A stretch of DNA of 64,000 nt from Streptomyces celluloflavus (GCA_000720995.1 JOEL01000036.1:62001-126000); one strand, 5' to 3'; positions 44,686 to 54,284 are shown, counted from the first letter of the stretch. Made by a program: numbers and translations. Notes: a model not told the origin generated them from the letters alone.

Positions 44686-45632
44686 GTGTCACGACCGAGC
44701 AGGAGCCGCGGACCGCGCCGCAGGGCGGTCGCGGACGCGGACCGGCGCACGGGACGCGGCGCAAGGGCAAGAAGCAGCGCGGGGACCGTGAGCAAGATCA
44801 GGGCCGCCGGATGCCGACGTGGCAGCTGGTGCTGCGCTACGTCCTGCTGCTCGCCGTGCTGGCGCTGACCGTCGGGCCCTTCCTGTGGCAGCTGTCCACC
44901 TCGCTCAAGGGTCCCGGCGAGGACATCTACAGCTATCCGCCGAGCCTGATCCCGCACGACCCCACCCTGAAGAGCTACGGCGAGGTCGCGAAGATCATCC
45001 CGGTCTGGGACTTCGCACTGAATTCCCTCAAGGTCGCCACCGCGAACGTGCTCACCAACTGCGTGGGCGCGGCGCTGGCGGGCTACGCCCTGGCCCGGAT
45101 GCGCTTCCGGGGCCGCAAGACCGCGATGGTCGTCTTCATGATGGCGATGCTGGTGCCGGTCGAGAGCATCATGATCGCCCAGTTCGTGACGATGCGGGAC
45201 ATCCAGCTCAACAACACCCTCATCGGCGTGCTGCTGCCCGGCTGTATCGGGGCGATGAACGTCCTGCTGATGCGCAACGCGTTCGCGGGGCTGCCGTACG
45301 AGGTCGAGGAAGCCGCGTTCGTCGACGGTGCCAACGCCTGGCAGCGCTTCACCCGGATCGCGCTGCCGTCGGTCAAGGGCACCCTCGCGGTCGTCGCGAT
45401 CTTCTCCTTCATGGGGGCCTGGGACGACTTCCTGTGGCCGCTGATCGTGCTGAGCGACCAGTCGAACTTCACCCTGACCATCGGGCTGAACTTCCTGCAC
45501 GGCACGTTCGCGGACAACCAGCGGCTGGTCGCGGCCGGCACCATCATCGCGGTGCTCCCGCTGATCGTGATGTTCGCCTGCCTCCAGCGCTACTTCTTCC
45601 GCGGCGTCGGCGAAGGAGCCGTCAAGGGCTGA
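44682..45632 (+). CDS. sugar ABC transporter permease (MalG type)
   Basis: A 316-residue permease with six transmembrane segments and EAA loop VEEAAFVDGANAWQRFTRIA. The first 40 residues are a basic cytoplasmic extension (RRKGKKQRGDREQDQGRR), longer than usual. ATG 44682 overlaps the stop of the first permease. A GC-rich hairpin follows its stop before the hydrolase genes. Confidence 0.95.
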   Translation: MSVTTEQEPRTAPQGGRGRGPAHGTRRKGKKQRGDREQDQGRRMPTWQLVLRYVLLLAVLALTVGPFLWQLSTSLKGPGEDIYSYPPSLIPHDPTLKSYGEVAKIIPVWDFALNSLKVATANVLTNCVGAALAGYALARMRFRGRKTAMVVFMMAMLVPVESIMIAQFVTMRDIQLNNTLIGVLLPGCIGAMNVLLMRNAFAGLPYEVEEAAFVDGANAWQRFTRIALPSVKGTLAVVAIFSFMGAWDDFLWPLIVLSDQSNFTLTIGLNFLHGTFADNQRLVAAGTIIAVLPLIVMFACLQRYFFRGVGEGAVKG

Positions 45633-45634
45633 CC

Positions 45635-45662
45635 GGTGTGCCCCGTACCACCGGGGCACACC
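45635..45662 (+). terminator. intra-operon hairpin
   Basis: GGTGTGCCCCG (45635-45645) pairs with CGGGGCACACC (45652-45662). It lies two bases after the permease stop and 70 bp before the GH5-like gene. No T-run. It may reduce read-through or protect the transporter mRNA, giving more transporter than hydrolase message. Confidence 0.6.
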
Positions 45663-45732
45663 TCCGTCCGTTCACCACCTCACCACCCCGCGGCGCCCGC
45701 ACCGCACCACCCCCGTATTCACAGGAATCTCT

Positions 45733-47001
45733 ATGCCCGTGCAGGACACCGCCCACCGCCCGCTGCGCTTCGGCGCCAACTACACGCCCACCCAGGGGTG
45801 GTTCCACCACTGGCTGGACTTCGACCTGGACGCCGTACGCGCCGACCTCGACTCCATCGCCGCACTCGGTCTGGACCACATCCGGGTCTTCCCGCTCTGG
45901 CCGGTCTTCCAGCCCAACCGCACCCTGATCAGGCCGCGCGCCGTGGAGCAGCTGGTGCAGCTGGCGGACGCCGCCGCCGAGCGCGGACTCGACGTCAACG
46001 TCGACGGGCTCCAGGGCCATCTGTCGAGCTTCGACTTCCTGCCCGCCTGGACGCAGACCTGGCACCGCCGCAACATCTTCAGCGACCCCGAGGTGCTCTC
46101 CGGCCAGGAGGAGTACCTGCGGACGCTGGCCGCCGCGCTGGCCGACCGGCCCAACTTCCTGGGGATGACGCTCGGCAACGAGATCAACCAGTTCTCGGGC
46201 GATCCGCACCCGGACCCCGACCGCATCACCCACGACCAGGCCACGGCCTGGCTGGAGCGGATGCTGGCCGCCTGTGAGCAGGGCGCGCCCGGCCGGATGC
46301 ATCTGCACGCCGAGTACGACGCCGCCTGGTACCTCGACGGCCACCCCTTCACGCCCGCCCAGGCCGCCCGGCAGGGCGCCGTGACGGCCGTGCACTCATG
46401 GGTGTTCAACGGCACCGCGCAGCGGCACGGCACGGACGCGGTCGCCACCGAGCACCACGCCGCATATCTGATCGAGCTGTCCAAGGCATGGGCCGTGGAC
46501 CCGCACCGCCCGGTGTGGCTCCAGGAGGTCGGCGCGCCGGCCCCGCACATCCCCGCGGACCGGGCGGCGCACTTCACCGAGGCGACCGTCGTCAACGCGC
46601 TGGACTGCCCGGACGTCTGGGGCGTCACCTGGTGGTGCTCGCACGACGTGTCCCGGTCGCTGGCGGACTTCCCCGAGCTGGAGTACAGCCTGGGCCTGCT
46701 CACCAATGACCGGGAGGTCAAGCCGGCCGGCCGGGCGATAGCCGCGCTGGTCGAGGAGTGGCGGGGCCGCACTCCCCAGCCGCAGGTGCGCAGCACCGCG
46801 CTGGTGGTCGACGCCGGGGGTGTCGAGGCCGCGGCGCACCGTTCGGTGTGCGCGCCCGGCGGTGCCGTCTTCGAAGCCTGGGCGAAGCTCACCGCCCAGG
46901 GCGCTCGGCCGGCCCTCGTACTGGCCGAGCTCGCCTCCGATGCCGCACATTTGACGGCACGTGGCATCACCGAGGTCTGCACGCCCGACGAGGTCGGCTG
47001 A
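45733..47001 (+). CDS. GH5-like glycosidase (candidate beta-mannosidase)
   Basis: A 422-residue cytoplasmic (no signal peptide) clan A TIM-barrel glycosidase. The acid/base Glu150 is in MTLGNEINQFSGD and the nucleophile Glu265 in VWLQEVGAPAP. RFGANYTPTQGWFHHWLDFD opens the barrel and WGVTWWCSHDVSRSLADFPE is the late active-site strand. The sequence style fits GH5 subfamilies near GH5_18, whose known bifidobacterial and Streptomyces members are beta-mannosidases acting on Man-beta-1,4-GlcNAc; that assignment is inference from pattern and context. ATG 45733 follows AGGA. Confidence 0.85.
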   Translation: MPVQDTAHRPLRFGANYTPTQGWFHHWLDFDLDAVRADLDSIAALGLDHIRVFPLWPVFQPNRTLIRPRAVEQLVQLADAAAERGLDVNVDGLQGHLSSFDFLPAWTQTWHRRNIFSDPEVLSGQEEYLRTLAAALADRPNFLGMTLGNEINQFSGDPHPDPDRITHDQATAWLERMLAACEQGAPGRMHLHAEYDAAWYLDGHPFTPAQAARQGAVTAVHSWVFNGTAQRHGTDAVATEHHAAYLIELSKAWAVDPHRPVWLQEVGAPAPHIPADRAAHFTEATVVNALDCPDVWGVTWWCSHDVSRSLADFPELEYSLGLLTNDREVKPAGRAIAALVEEWRGRTPQPQVRSTALVVDAGGVEAAAHRSVCAPGGAVFEAWAKLTAQGARPALVLAELASDAAHLTARGITEVCTPDEVG

Positions 47002-47026
47002 CCGCCGACCGCCACCGGAGGAGCAC

Positions 47027-49123
47027 ATGATGCACCAGCAGCCGTTCCCGCTGTCCCGCCGCCGTGTGGTGCTGGCCGGGGCGGGTGCCGCGGCCGCCCT
47101 GCTCGGGCCGTCCCTCGGGGGCGGCACGGCGCGGGCCGCGGGCCGGTCCGGGGCCCGCGCGGCGGACTCCTTGCAGCCGTACGCGTCGTACTGGTTCCCC
47201 GACTCGCTGCCGTCCGGTACGCCCGGGGCCGGTATCACCTGGCGGAGCCTGGCCGCGTGGACGCCCGAGGGCGACCGTGACCTGGCGTTCAACACGGCGA
47301 CGGTGCCGCTCGCGGAGCGGTTCACACCGGTCGCGGCGAACACCACGGCGCGGTCGGGGCAGGCCCGGATCAGCGCCCTGGCCGCGTTCGACCACACCGC
47401 GGGCAACCCGTCGCAGGGCTCGGCCACCGCCGACTACTACGCCCCGACCCACTGGGCGTACATCGACGAGCTGATCTTCTGGGGCGGCTCGTCCGGCGAG
47501 GGTCTGGTGCTGGCGCCGAACGCCCCGGTGGTGGATGCCGCGCACCGCAACGGCGTCCCCGTACTGGGCACCGTCTTCCTGCCGCCGGTCGCCTTCGGCG
47601 GCAACTTGCGCTGGACCCGCGACCTGGTGCGCAAGGACGCCGCGGGGCGTTTCCCGCTCGCCGCGAAGCTGGTGGAGGTCGCGACCGCCTACGGTTTCGA
47701 CGGCTGGTTCATCAACGCCGAGACCGACGGCGGGGACGCCGCGCTGGCCGCGGACATGCAGGCGTTCCTGCGGGCGCTGCGGGCCGCGGGCGCCGGTCAC
47801 GGGCTCCGTATCATCTGGTACGACGCGATGAACACGACCGGCCAGGTCGGCTGGCAGGGCGCGCTCAACGCGCGCAATCAGCCGTTCTTCCAGGACGGCT
47901 CCGGGCCGGTCGCCGACTCGATGTTCGTGGACTTCCGCTGGAGTGCGCAGCGGCTGGCCGACTCCGGAAAGCTGGCGGACCAGCTGGGCCGCAGCCGCTA
48001 CGAGTTGTGGGCCGGCGTCGATGTCGAGTCGCGGGGCTGGGACAGCGCCGCCGACTGGGACGCGATCATCCCCACCGGGCGCGATCATGTCGTCTCGTAC
48101 GGTTTCTACCGTCCCGAGTGGACCCTCACCCATCTCCCGGCGGGCCGCACCCCGGGCCAGTTCCACGCCGCGGACGACCGTTTCTGGTCCGGTGAGGGGC
48201 TCGACCCGACCCGGCCGGCCGGTACCGGCGGCGGCTGGCGGGCGCCCGCGGTCACGGTCGCGGACCGTTCGACGGTCACCGCGCTGCCGTTCGCCACCAC
48301 CTTCAACACCGGCCACGGTCTGCGCTGGTACGAGGACGGCGCGGCCACCTCCGACGCACCGTGGAACCATCTCGGCCTCCAGGACCGGCTGCCGCCGCGA
48401 CGCTGGTCGGTGCGGACCACCGGCCGGCGGCCCGCGGTCTCCCTGGACTTCGCCGACGCCTGGCGCGGCGGCAGCAGTCTGCTGGTGGGCGGCGCCCTCG
48501 ACGCCCCGGCCACCGTGGAGCTCTTCCCCACCCGGCTGCCGGTCGGCGCCGGGACGGTCGTCGAGTTCGCGCACCGCGCCGACGCGGCCTCGGGTCCGGT
48601 CACCGTCGAGGTGGCCGTCGCCCTGCACGAGCCGTCGGCGCCGGGCGAGCCCGCCCCGTACACGTATCTGCCCGCCGGGACCGTGGAACCGGGCAGCGGC
48701 TGGCGCACCGCCACCGTGCGGCTCGGCTCCCTGGGCGGCGGCACCCTGCACGCCCTGGGCGTGCGGCTGACCGGCCGCGGCGGCGCCCCGGTGGCCTGGC
48801 GGCTCGGTTCGCTGGCGGTCCGCGAGCCCGCCGGCCGCCCGGCCGCGCCCGGCGGGCTGACCGTCACCGACGCCGCCACCGCGGACGGTACGACGTCGGT
48901 GCGGCTGGCCTGGCGGCGTGCCGCCGGTCCGGTCCGCCACTACGAGCTGCACCGGGTGCTCCCGGACGGCGGCCGCCGCTTCCTGGGCGGCACCTGCGGT
49001 GCGGCCTTCCACGTCCCCGGCCTGAGCCGCGAACGGGGCGAGCCGGCCCTCGTGCTGGAGGTCCGGGCCGTGGACGAACTGTTCGCCGTATCGGAACCGT
49101 CCTCGGTCCGGCACCCGTGGTAG
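47027..49123 (+). CDS. secreted GH85 endo-beta-N-acetylglucosaminidase
   Basis: A 698-residue exported enzyme. The twin-arginine signal SRRRVVLAGAGAAAALLG indicates Tat export. The GH85 barrel covers about 50-380: YASYWFPDSLPSG, WAYIDELIFWGGSSGEGLV, VPVLGTVFLPP and the catalytic YGFDGWFINAETDGG (Asn230, Glu232), then IIWYDAMNTTGQVGWQ. Beta-sandwich modules follow (about 420-600), and a C-terminal fibronectin III-like domain is at about 605-698. The enzyme cuts the chitobiose core of N-linked high-mannose glycans, leaving one GlcNAc on the protein. ATG 47027 follows GGAGGAG at 4-5 bases. Confidence 0.92.
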   Translation: MMHQQPFPLSRRRVVLAGAGAAAALLGPSLGGGTARAAGRSGARAADSLQPYASYWFPDSLPSGTPGAGITWRSLAAWTPEGDRDLAFNTATVPLAERFTPVAANTTARSGQARISALAAFDHTAGNPSQGSATADYYAPTHWAYIDELIFWGGSSGEGLVLAPNAPVVDAAHRNGVPVLGTVFLPPVAFGGNLRWTRDLVRKDAAGRFPLAAKLVEVATAYGFDGWFINAETDGGDAALAADMQAFLRALRAAGAGHGLRIIWYDAMNTTGQVGWQGALNARNQPFFQDGSGPVADSMFVDFRWSAQRLADSGKLADQLGRSRYELWAGVDVESRGWDSAADWDAIIPTGRDHVVSYGFYRPEWTLTHLPAGRTPGQFHAADDRFWSGEGLDPTRPAGTGGGWRAPAVTVADRSTVTALPFATTFNTGHGLRWYEDGAATSDAPWNHLGLQDRLPPRRWSVRTTGRRPAVSLDFADAWRGGSSLLVGGALDAPATVELFPTRLPVGAGTVVEFAHRADAASGPVTVEVAVALHEPSAPGEPAPYTYLPAGTVEPGSGWRTATVRLGSLGGGTLHALGVRLTGRGGAPVAWRLGSLAVREPAGRPAAPGGLTVTDAATADGTTSVRLAWRRAAGPVRHYELHRVLPDGGRRFLGGTCGAAFHVPGLSRERGEPALVLEVRAVDELFAVSEPSSVRHPW

Positions 49124-49186
49124 CCCCGCGCCGCCACCCCTGTCTTTCTCTCCCCACCCTCCCCCGACGCAATGGAGCCACCCCCC

Positions 49187-52100
49187 ATGCATGACGATCG
49201 CGCACTGGTCGAAGCCCGCCTCAAGCGAGTGCTGGACGAGCGCATCCGCCCCGCCCTGTACCCGGACACGGTCCCCCTGGAGGTCGCGGCCTGGGTCGCA
49301 CCGGGCGAACCGGTCCCGATCGCCGAGGGCCTGTCCGCCACGCACACGCCGGTGGCGGTGGGCGACCAGTGGGGCGCGCCGTGGGCGACGACCTGGTTCA
49401 AGGTGCAGGGACAGGTGCCGGCGGAATGGGCCGGCCGTACCGTCGAGGCGGTCCTCGACCTGGGCTTCGACGAGCGGATGCCGGGCTTCCAGTGCGAGGC
49501 GCTGGTCTACACGCCCGACGGCAGCCCGGTGAAGGCCATCAACCCGCGCAACCAGTGGGTCCGGGTGGGCGCGCCGGTGCAGGGCGGCGAGGAGGTCGAA
49601 TGGCACCTGGAGGCCGCCTCGAACCCGGTGATCCTCGATGTCCACCCGTTCCTGCCCACGCAGCTGGGTGACCGGGACACGGCGGGCGACGAGCCGCAGT
49701 ACCGGCTGACGCGGATGGTCCTGGCGGTGTTCGACACCACGGTGTGGGAGCTGATCCAGGACCTGGAGGTGCTCGGCGAGCTGATGGCGGAGCTCCCGGT
49801 GGACAGCCCGCGGCGCTGGGAGGTGCTGCGCGCGGTGGGCCGGTCGCTGGACGCGGTCAACCTCCAGGACGTCAACGGTTCCGCGGAGGCGGCGCGCGAG
49901 GAGCTGCGTGAGGTGCTCGCGACGCCCGCGGCCGCGTCCGCGCACCGGATCAGCGCGGTGGGGCACGCGCACATCGACTCGGCGTGGCTGTGGCCGCTGC
50001 GCGAGACGGTCCGCAAGGTCGCCCGTACGACGTCGAACATGACGGCGCTGCTGGAGGACGAGCCGGACTTCATCTTCACCATGTCGCAGGCGCAGCAGTA
50101 CGCCTGGATCAAGGAGCACCGCCCGGAGGTCTACGCCAAGGTCAAGAAGGCGGTCGCGGAGGGCCGGTTCGTACCGGCCGGCGGGATGTGGGTGGAGTCG
50201 GACACCAACATGCCCGGTTCGGAGGCGATGGCGCGGCAGTTCGTCCACGGCAAGCGCTTCTTCCTGGAGGAGTTCGGCGTCGAGAACGACGAGGCGTGGC
50301 TGCCGGACACCTTCGGCTTCGCCGCGGGGCTGCCGCAGATCATCAAGTCCGCGGGCACCAAGTGGCTGCTGACGCAGAAGATCTCCTGGAGCCAGGTCAA
50401 CTCCTTCCCGCACCACACCTTCCGCTGGGAGGGCATCGACGGCACGCGGATCTTCACCCACTTCCCGCCGGTGGACAGCTACAACTGCCAGATGGCGGGC
50501 AGCGAGATCGCCCATGCCGCGCGGAACTTCAAGGACAAGGGCGTGGCGCGGCACTCGCTGGCGCCGACCGGCTGGGGCGACGGCGGCGGCGGCACGACCC
50601 GCGAGATGATCGCCAAGGCGCGCAGGCTCCGCGATCTGGACGGTTCGCCGGTGGTCGAGTGGGAGAAGCCCGCCGACTTCTTCGCGAAGGCGGAGGCGGA
50701 GTACCCGCAGGCCCCGGTGTGGGTGGGCGAGCTGTACCTGGAGCTGCACCGCGCGACGCTCACCAGCCAGGCGAAGACCAAGCGCGGCAACCGCCGCAGC
50801 GAGCAGCTGCTGCGCGAGGCCGAGCTCTGGGCGGCGACGGCGGCGGTCACGGCCGGACACCCCTACCCGTACGCCGAGTTGGACCGCATCTGGAAGACGG
50901 TGCTGCTGCACCAGTTCCATGACATCCTGCCCGGTTCGTCCATCGCCTGGGTGCACCGCGAGGCGGAGAAGACGTACGCGGCCGTCGCCGCCGAGCTCGA
51001 AGGGATCATCTCGGGGGCGCTGGCCGCGCTGGCCGGCAACGGTGATGCCGAGCTGGTGGTGAACTCGGCGCCGCACACCCGCGGCGGGGTCGCGGCCGGG
51101 GCCCTGGCGGCCGCGGTGGCCGAGGGCACCGAGGTGCGGGCCGAGGAGCGGGCCGGCGGCGGATTCGTCCTCGGCAACGGTCTGCTGCGCGTCGAGGTCG
51201 ACGAGCGCGGGCTGATCGTCTCGGCGTACGACGTGGCGGCCGAGCGCGAGACCGTCGCGCCGGGCGGGGCGGCGAACCTGCTGCAGATCCACCCGGACTT
51301 CCCGAACATGTGGGACGCCTGGGACGTGGACTCCTTCTACCGCAATGTCGTCACGGACCTCACGGAGGCGGACGAGGTGGCGCTCGACGCGGTGTCGCAG
51401 GATGCCGCGACGGTCCGCGTCACCCGTTCCTTCGGGGATTCGCGCGTGGTGCAGAAGCTGACGCTGACGCGCGGCGAGCGCCGGGTGGACATCGACACCG
51501 AGGTCGACTGGCACGAGACCGAGAAGTTCCTCAAGGCCGCGTTCCCGCTGGACGTCCACGCCGAGCGCTACGCCGCGGAGACGCAGTTCGGTCACCTGTA
51601 CCGGCCCACGCACACCAACACCAGCTGGGAGGCGGCCAAGTTCGAGGCGTGCGCGCACCGCTTCGTCCACCTTGAGGAGCCGGGCTGGGGCGTCGCCCTG
51701 GTCAACGACTCGACGTACGGCCATGACGTCACCCGCACCGTGCGGGACGACAGCGACCAGGGCACCACGACGACCGTGCGGCTCTCCCTGCTGCGCGCCC
51801 CGCGCTTCCCCGACCCGGAGACCGACCAGGGGCTGCACCAGTTCCGCTACGCCCTGGTGCCCGGTGCCGCGATCGGTGACGCCGTGCGCGAGGGCCACCG
51901 CATCAACCTCCCCGAGCGCCGGATCACCGGCGGCGGCGCGGCGGCTCCGCTCGTCACAGTCGACAACGACGCGGCGGTCGTCACCGCGGTCAAGCTCGCC
52001 GACGACGCCAGCGGCGAGGTGATCGTCCGTCTGCACGAGGCGCACGGCGGGCGGGCCAAGGCCGCCGTCACCACCGGCTTCGACCTGGCCGGCGCCATCA

Positions 52101-52237
52101 CCACCGATCTGCTGGAGCGTCCGACGGAGGACGGTCCGGCGATCGAGCTGGACGGGAACACCGTCCGGATGGCGCTCCGCCCGTTCCAGATCGTCACCCT
52201 CCGCCTGACCCGGGCGCAGGGCACGACGGCCGGCTAG
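49187..52237 (+). CDS. GH38 alpha-mannosidase
   Basis: A 1016-residue cytoplasmic class II alpha-mannosidase. Zinc ligands His262 and Asp264 are in VGHAHIDSAWLWPLRET, the nucleophile is Asp374 in AWLPDTFGFAAGLPQI and the last zinc His578 is in LHQFHDILPGSS. An N-terminal beta domain (residues 1-250), the helical middle domain and the long C-terminal beta domain to 1016 give the normal family length. I start at ATG 49187, with GGAG 9 bases upstream; the ATG at 49172 overlaps that site. It has no signal peptide and so trims imported mannosides inside the cell. Last gene of the operon, with a strong terminator behind. Confidence 0.95.
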   Translation: MHDDRALVEARLKRVLDERIRPALYPDTVPLEVAAWVAPGEPVPIAEGLSATHTPVAVGDQWGAPWATTWFKVQGQVPAEWAGRTVEAVLDLGFDERMPGFQCEALVYTPDGSPVKAINPRNQWVRVGAPVQGGEEVEWHLEAASNPVILDVHPFLPTQLGDRDTAGDEPQYRLTRMVLAVFDTTVWELIQDLEVLGELMAELPVDSPRRWEVLRAVGRSLDAVNLQDVNGSAEAAREELREVLATPAAASAHRISAVGHAHIDSAWLWPLRETVRKVARTTSNMTALLEDEPDFIFTMSQAQQYAWIKEHRPEVYAKVKKAVAEGRFVPAGGMWVESDTNMPGSEAMARQFVHGKRFFLEEFGVENDEAWLPDTFGFAAGLPQIIKSAGTKWLLTQKISWSQVNSFPHHTFRWEGIDGTRIFTHFPPVDSYNCQMAGSEIAHAARNFKDKGVARHSLAPTGWGDGGGGTTREMIAKARRLRDLDGSPVVEWEKPADFFAKAEAEYPQAPVWVGELYLELHRATLTSQAKTKRGNRRSEQLLREAELWAATAAVTAGHPYPYAELDRIWKTVLLHQFHDILPGSSIAWVHREAEKTYAAVAAELEGIISGALAALAGNGDAELVVNSAPHTRGGVAAGALAAAVAEGTEVRAEERAGGGFVLGNGLLRVEVDERGLIVSAYDVAAERETVAPGGAANLLQIHPDFPNMWDAWDVDSFYRNVVTDLTEADEVALDAVSQDAATVRVTRSFGDSRVVQKLTLTRGERRVDIDTEVDWHETEKFLKAAFPLDVHAERYAAETQFGHLYRPTHTNTSWEAAKFEACAHRFVHLEEPGWGVALVNDSTYGHDVTRTVRDDSDQGTTTTVRLSLLRAPRFPDPETDQGLHQFRYALVPGAAIGDAVREGHRINLPERRITGGGAAAPLVTVDNDAAVVTAVKLADDASGEVIVRLHEAHGGRAKAAVTTGFDLAGAITTDLLERPTEDGPAIELDGNTVRMALRPFQIVTLRLTRAQGTTAG

Positions 52238-52255
52238 TCACCGCACAGCACCGCA

Positions 52256-52300
52256 GCGCAACGCCGCGTCAGGGCAGGATCGCCTGGCGCGGCGTTGCGC
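52256..52300 (+). terminator. terminator of the glycan operon
   Basis: GCGCAACGCCGCG (52256-52268) pairs exactly with CGCGGCGTTGCGC (52288-52300), 18 bases after the mannosidase stop. Confidence 0.88.
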
Positions 52301-52358
52301 ATGCCGGGGCGGGCGCGCCCGCCCCGGGGTCCCGCCCCGCCACCCGGATCCGTCCCGC

Positions 52359-52637
52359 TCACCCGGGGTCCGCCGGGCGCGACCGCGCGTCACGGCAGGC
52401 CCCGCGGCGCGGCCCGGAGCGCCGGGTACGGCCCGGGGCGCGCCCGCGCGGCCGGCCGGGTACCGCCTCGTGGCGCATATCGCGGTCCGGGTCCAGGCCC
52501 AGCATGTCCATCAGCAGAGAGAGATCGTCCGCGTCCCGCGCGCGCCCGGCCAGCGCCTTCCTGGCGAGCCGGCGTTCCTCGTCGCACGGCAGGGGGCGCG
52601 GTGCGGTGTCGTCGGCACTGTGGTGTTCATCGCTCAC
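52359..52637 (-). CDS. hypothetical small protein
   Basis: A 92-residue protein starting at GTG 52637. The first 50 residues look conserved in style: CDEERRLARKALAGRARDAD then DLSLLMDMLGLDPDRD, a helical acidic/basic segment. The C-terminal 40 residues are Arg/Gly/Pro-rich. No ribosome binding site is clear. Similar short helical sequences occur in Streptomyces proteins of unknown function; I cannot name one. Confidence 0.55.
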   Translation of the reverse strand: MSDEHHSADDTAPRPLPCDEERRLARKALAGRARDADDLSLLMDMLGLDPDRDMRHEAVPGRPRGRAPGRTRRSGPRRGACRDARSRPADPG

Positions 52638-52855
52638 CGCTGCATTCTCGGCCGGGCCGTGGCACCGTGCCCGTTGAGCCGGGCGGACGGGGACCCGCGC
52701 GGCCCCGCCGGTGCGCGACCCGGTCCGTACGGGTGACCGCGGCCGGAAGGTACCGGCCCGGTGGCGGAACCACTCCCGGCCCTTTTCCCTCTTTATCGAC
52801 ACGCCGAGCCTTTCTCCACAACGTCCAGCCGATCGCCTCAGCCGCGGAGCCACCG

Positions 52856-53881
52856 TTGAAACCCTCTCTCGCCGCCGCGCTCGCGGTCGCGCTCACCGCT
52901 TCGTGCGCGCTGCTCACCGGCTGTTCCGACACCGGGGACCCGGTCGACTTCAACGCCGGGGGCAAGGGCGAGGGCAGTGCGCAGGCCAAGCCCGTCGACG
53001 ACGACACGCTGATGCCGACCGGCCCCAAGAGCGACTTCCGCATCACGCGGACGCTGGACGACGGCACCCATATCGGCCGGGCCACACTCCAGGGCGCGAA
53101 GTCCGGGGTCACCGGAAGCGTATGGGTCTGGGCCCCGAAGGAATACAACGACCCGAAGTACGCCAAGAGTGGGTTTCCGGTGCTGATAGCCCTGCCGGGC
53201 GGACTGGGCAGCCCGCAGGAAAAGGGCGGCGTCACCAATTACTGGGTCGGCGGCGATATCAAGCTTCAGGAGAACCTCACCAAGTGGACCGAGGAGGGAA
53301 AGAGCCTGCCGTTCATCGTGGTGATGCCCATGCTCAATCCGGACACCATGTATCACGACGGCAGTGACATACCCGGCTCACAGAAAATGGGGACCTGGCT
53401 GACGGAGGACGTCGTCAACCTCGCGAAGGCCAATTTCCGGACCTTCAAGTCCCGCGACGGCTGGGCCTTCATGGGGTCGTCCTCGGGCGGTTTCGCGAGC
53501 CTGAAGTCGGTGCTGAAGTACCCCGATCGGTTCAAGGCGGCGCTGGCCAGCGGCCCGGACATCGTCCCGGACTCGCCGCTGTGGGCGGGGCACCAGCGGG
53601 AGAAGGACGCCAACAACCCGGAGAAGCTGGCCAAGCAGCTGCTGAAGAAGGGCGGCCCGGACGTCTATCTCGCCTTCCAGGCGGGCACGAAGGAGCCGGC
53701 CTCCGTCACCCGCCAGATAAAGAAGTTCCAGCAGACCTACGGCAAGGGTCCGATTCACACCGCACTGCAGGTCGTCCCCGGCGGCCGGCACAATGCCTGG
53801 GACTACCAGAAGGGCATGGAGGCCGGCTCCATCAAGTTCATCAGCGATCATCTGAAGGCACCGGTCCCGAGCTCGTCCTGA
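52856..53881 (+). CDS. esterase-family lipoprotein
   Basis: A 341-residue exported lipoprotein with lipobox LLTGC (Cys23) starting at TTG 52856 after CGGAG. The esterase D/mycolyltransferase-like alpha/beta hydrolase domain has VWVWAPKEYNDPKYAKSGFP, VLIALPGG, FIVVMPMLNPDT, the nucleophile in WAFMGSSSGGFASLKS and the His in VPGGRHNAWDYQKGM. Such proteins hydrolyse esters or transfer acyl groups at the cell surface; Streptomyces lacks mycolates, so the substrate is open. Confidence 0.87.
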   Translation: MKPSLAAALAVALTASCALLTGCSDTGDPVDFNAGGKGEGSAQAKPVDDDTLMPTGPKSDFRITRTLDDGTHIGRATLQGAKSGVTGSVWVWAPKEYNDPKYAKSGFPVLIALPGGLGSPQEKGGVTNYWVGGDIKLQENLTKWTEEGKSLPFIVVMPMLNPDTMYHDGSDIPGSQKMGTWLTEDVVNLAKANFRTFKSRDGWAFMGSSSGGFASLKSVLKYPDRFKAALASGPDIVPDSPLWAGHQREKDANNPEKLAKQLLKKGGPDVYLAFQAGTKEPASVTRQIKKFQQTYGKGPIHTALQVVPGGRHNAWDYQKGMEAGSIKFISDHLKAPVPSSS

Positions 53882-54027
53882 ACCGCGCGGCATACGGACC
53901 GGCCGGTAGCCGCGCCCGCCGACGCATTTTCCGGCCGTCCGCGGCGGAGCTCTCCGGCGCGCGGATGCAGATCCCGTGGCCGGGAGTGATCCTGGAGTCA
54001 TGGGGGTCGTGGCGAGGAGGATGACCC

Positions 54028-54222
54028 ATGTCCGTATTGGACAAGCTGAAGAATCTGCTGAAGGGCCATGAAGACCAGGCCGGCAAGGGCGTCGACAAGG
54101 CCGGCGATTTCGTGGACAAGAAGACCGAAGGCAAGCACAGCGAGCAGGTCGACAAAGCCCAGGAGAAGCTCAAGGACGAGTTCGGCGGATCGGGCGGCCA
54201 GGACCAGCCGCCGCAGTCCTGA
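54028..54222 (+). CDS. MT0933-like antitoxin-family protein
   Basis: A 64-residue, highly charged, helical protein (MSVLDKLKNLLKGHEDQAGK at the start, FVDKKTEGKHSEQVDKAQEK in the middle) matching the MT0933/Rv0909 antitoxin-like family. GAGGAGG-type ribosome binding site just before ATG 54028. No toxin gene is adjacent, so it may act as a general stress or envelope peptide rather than a true antitoxin. Confidence 0.85.
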   Translation: MSVLDKLKNLLKGHEDQAGKGVDKAGDFVDKKTEGKHSEQVDKAQEKLKDEFGGSGGQDQPPQS

Positions 54223-54284
54223 CCGGCACCGAGCGGCCGCACGCCGCGCCACGGTTCCGTTCCCGTTCGCCGGGCCGGAGCCGC

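Noticed and set aside
46967-52045. Very long open frame antisense to the glycan operon
   Set aside because: It mirrors three clear genes on the plus strand and is Arg/Ala/Gly/Val-rich without domains, the usual shadow of high-GC coding DNA.
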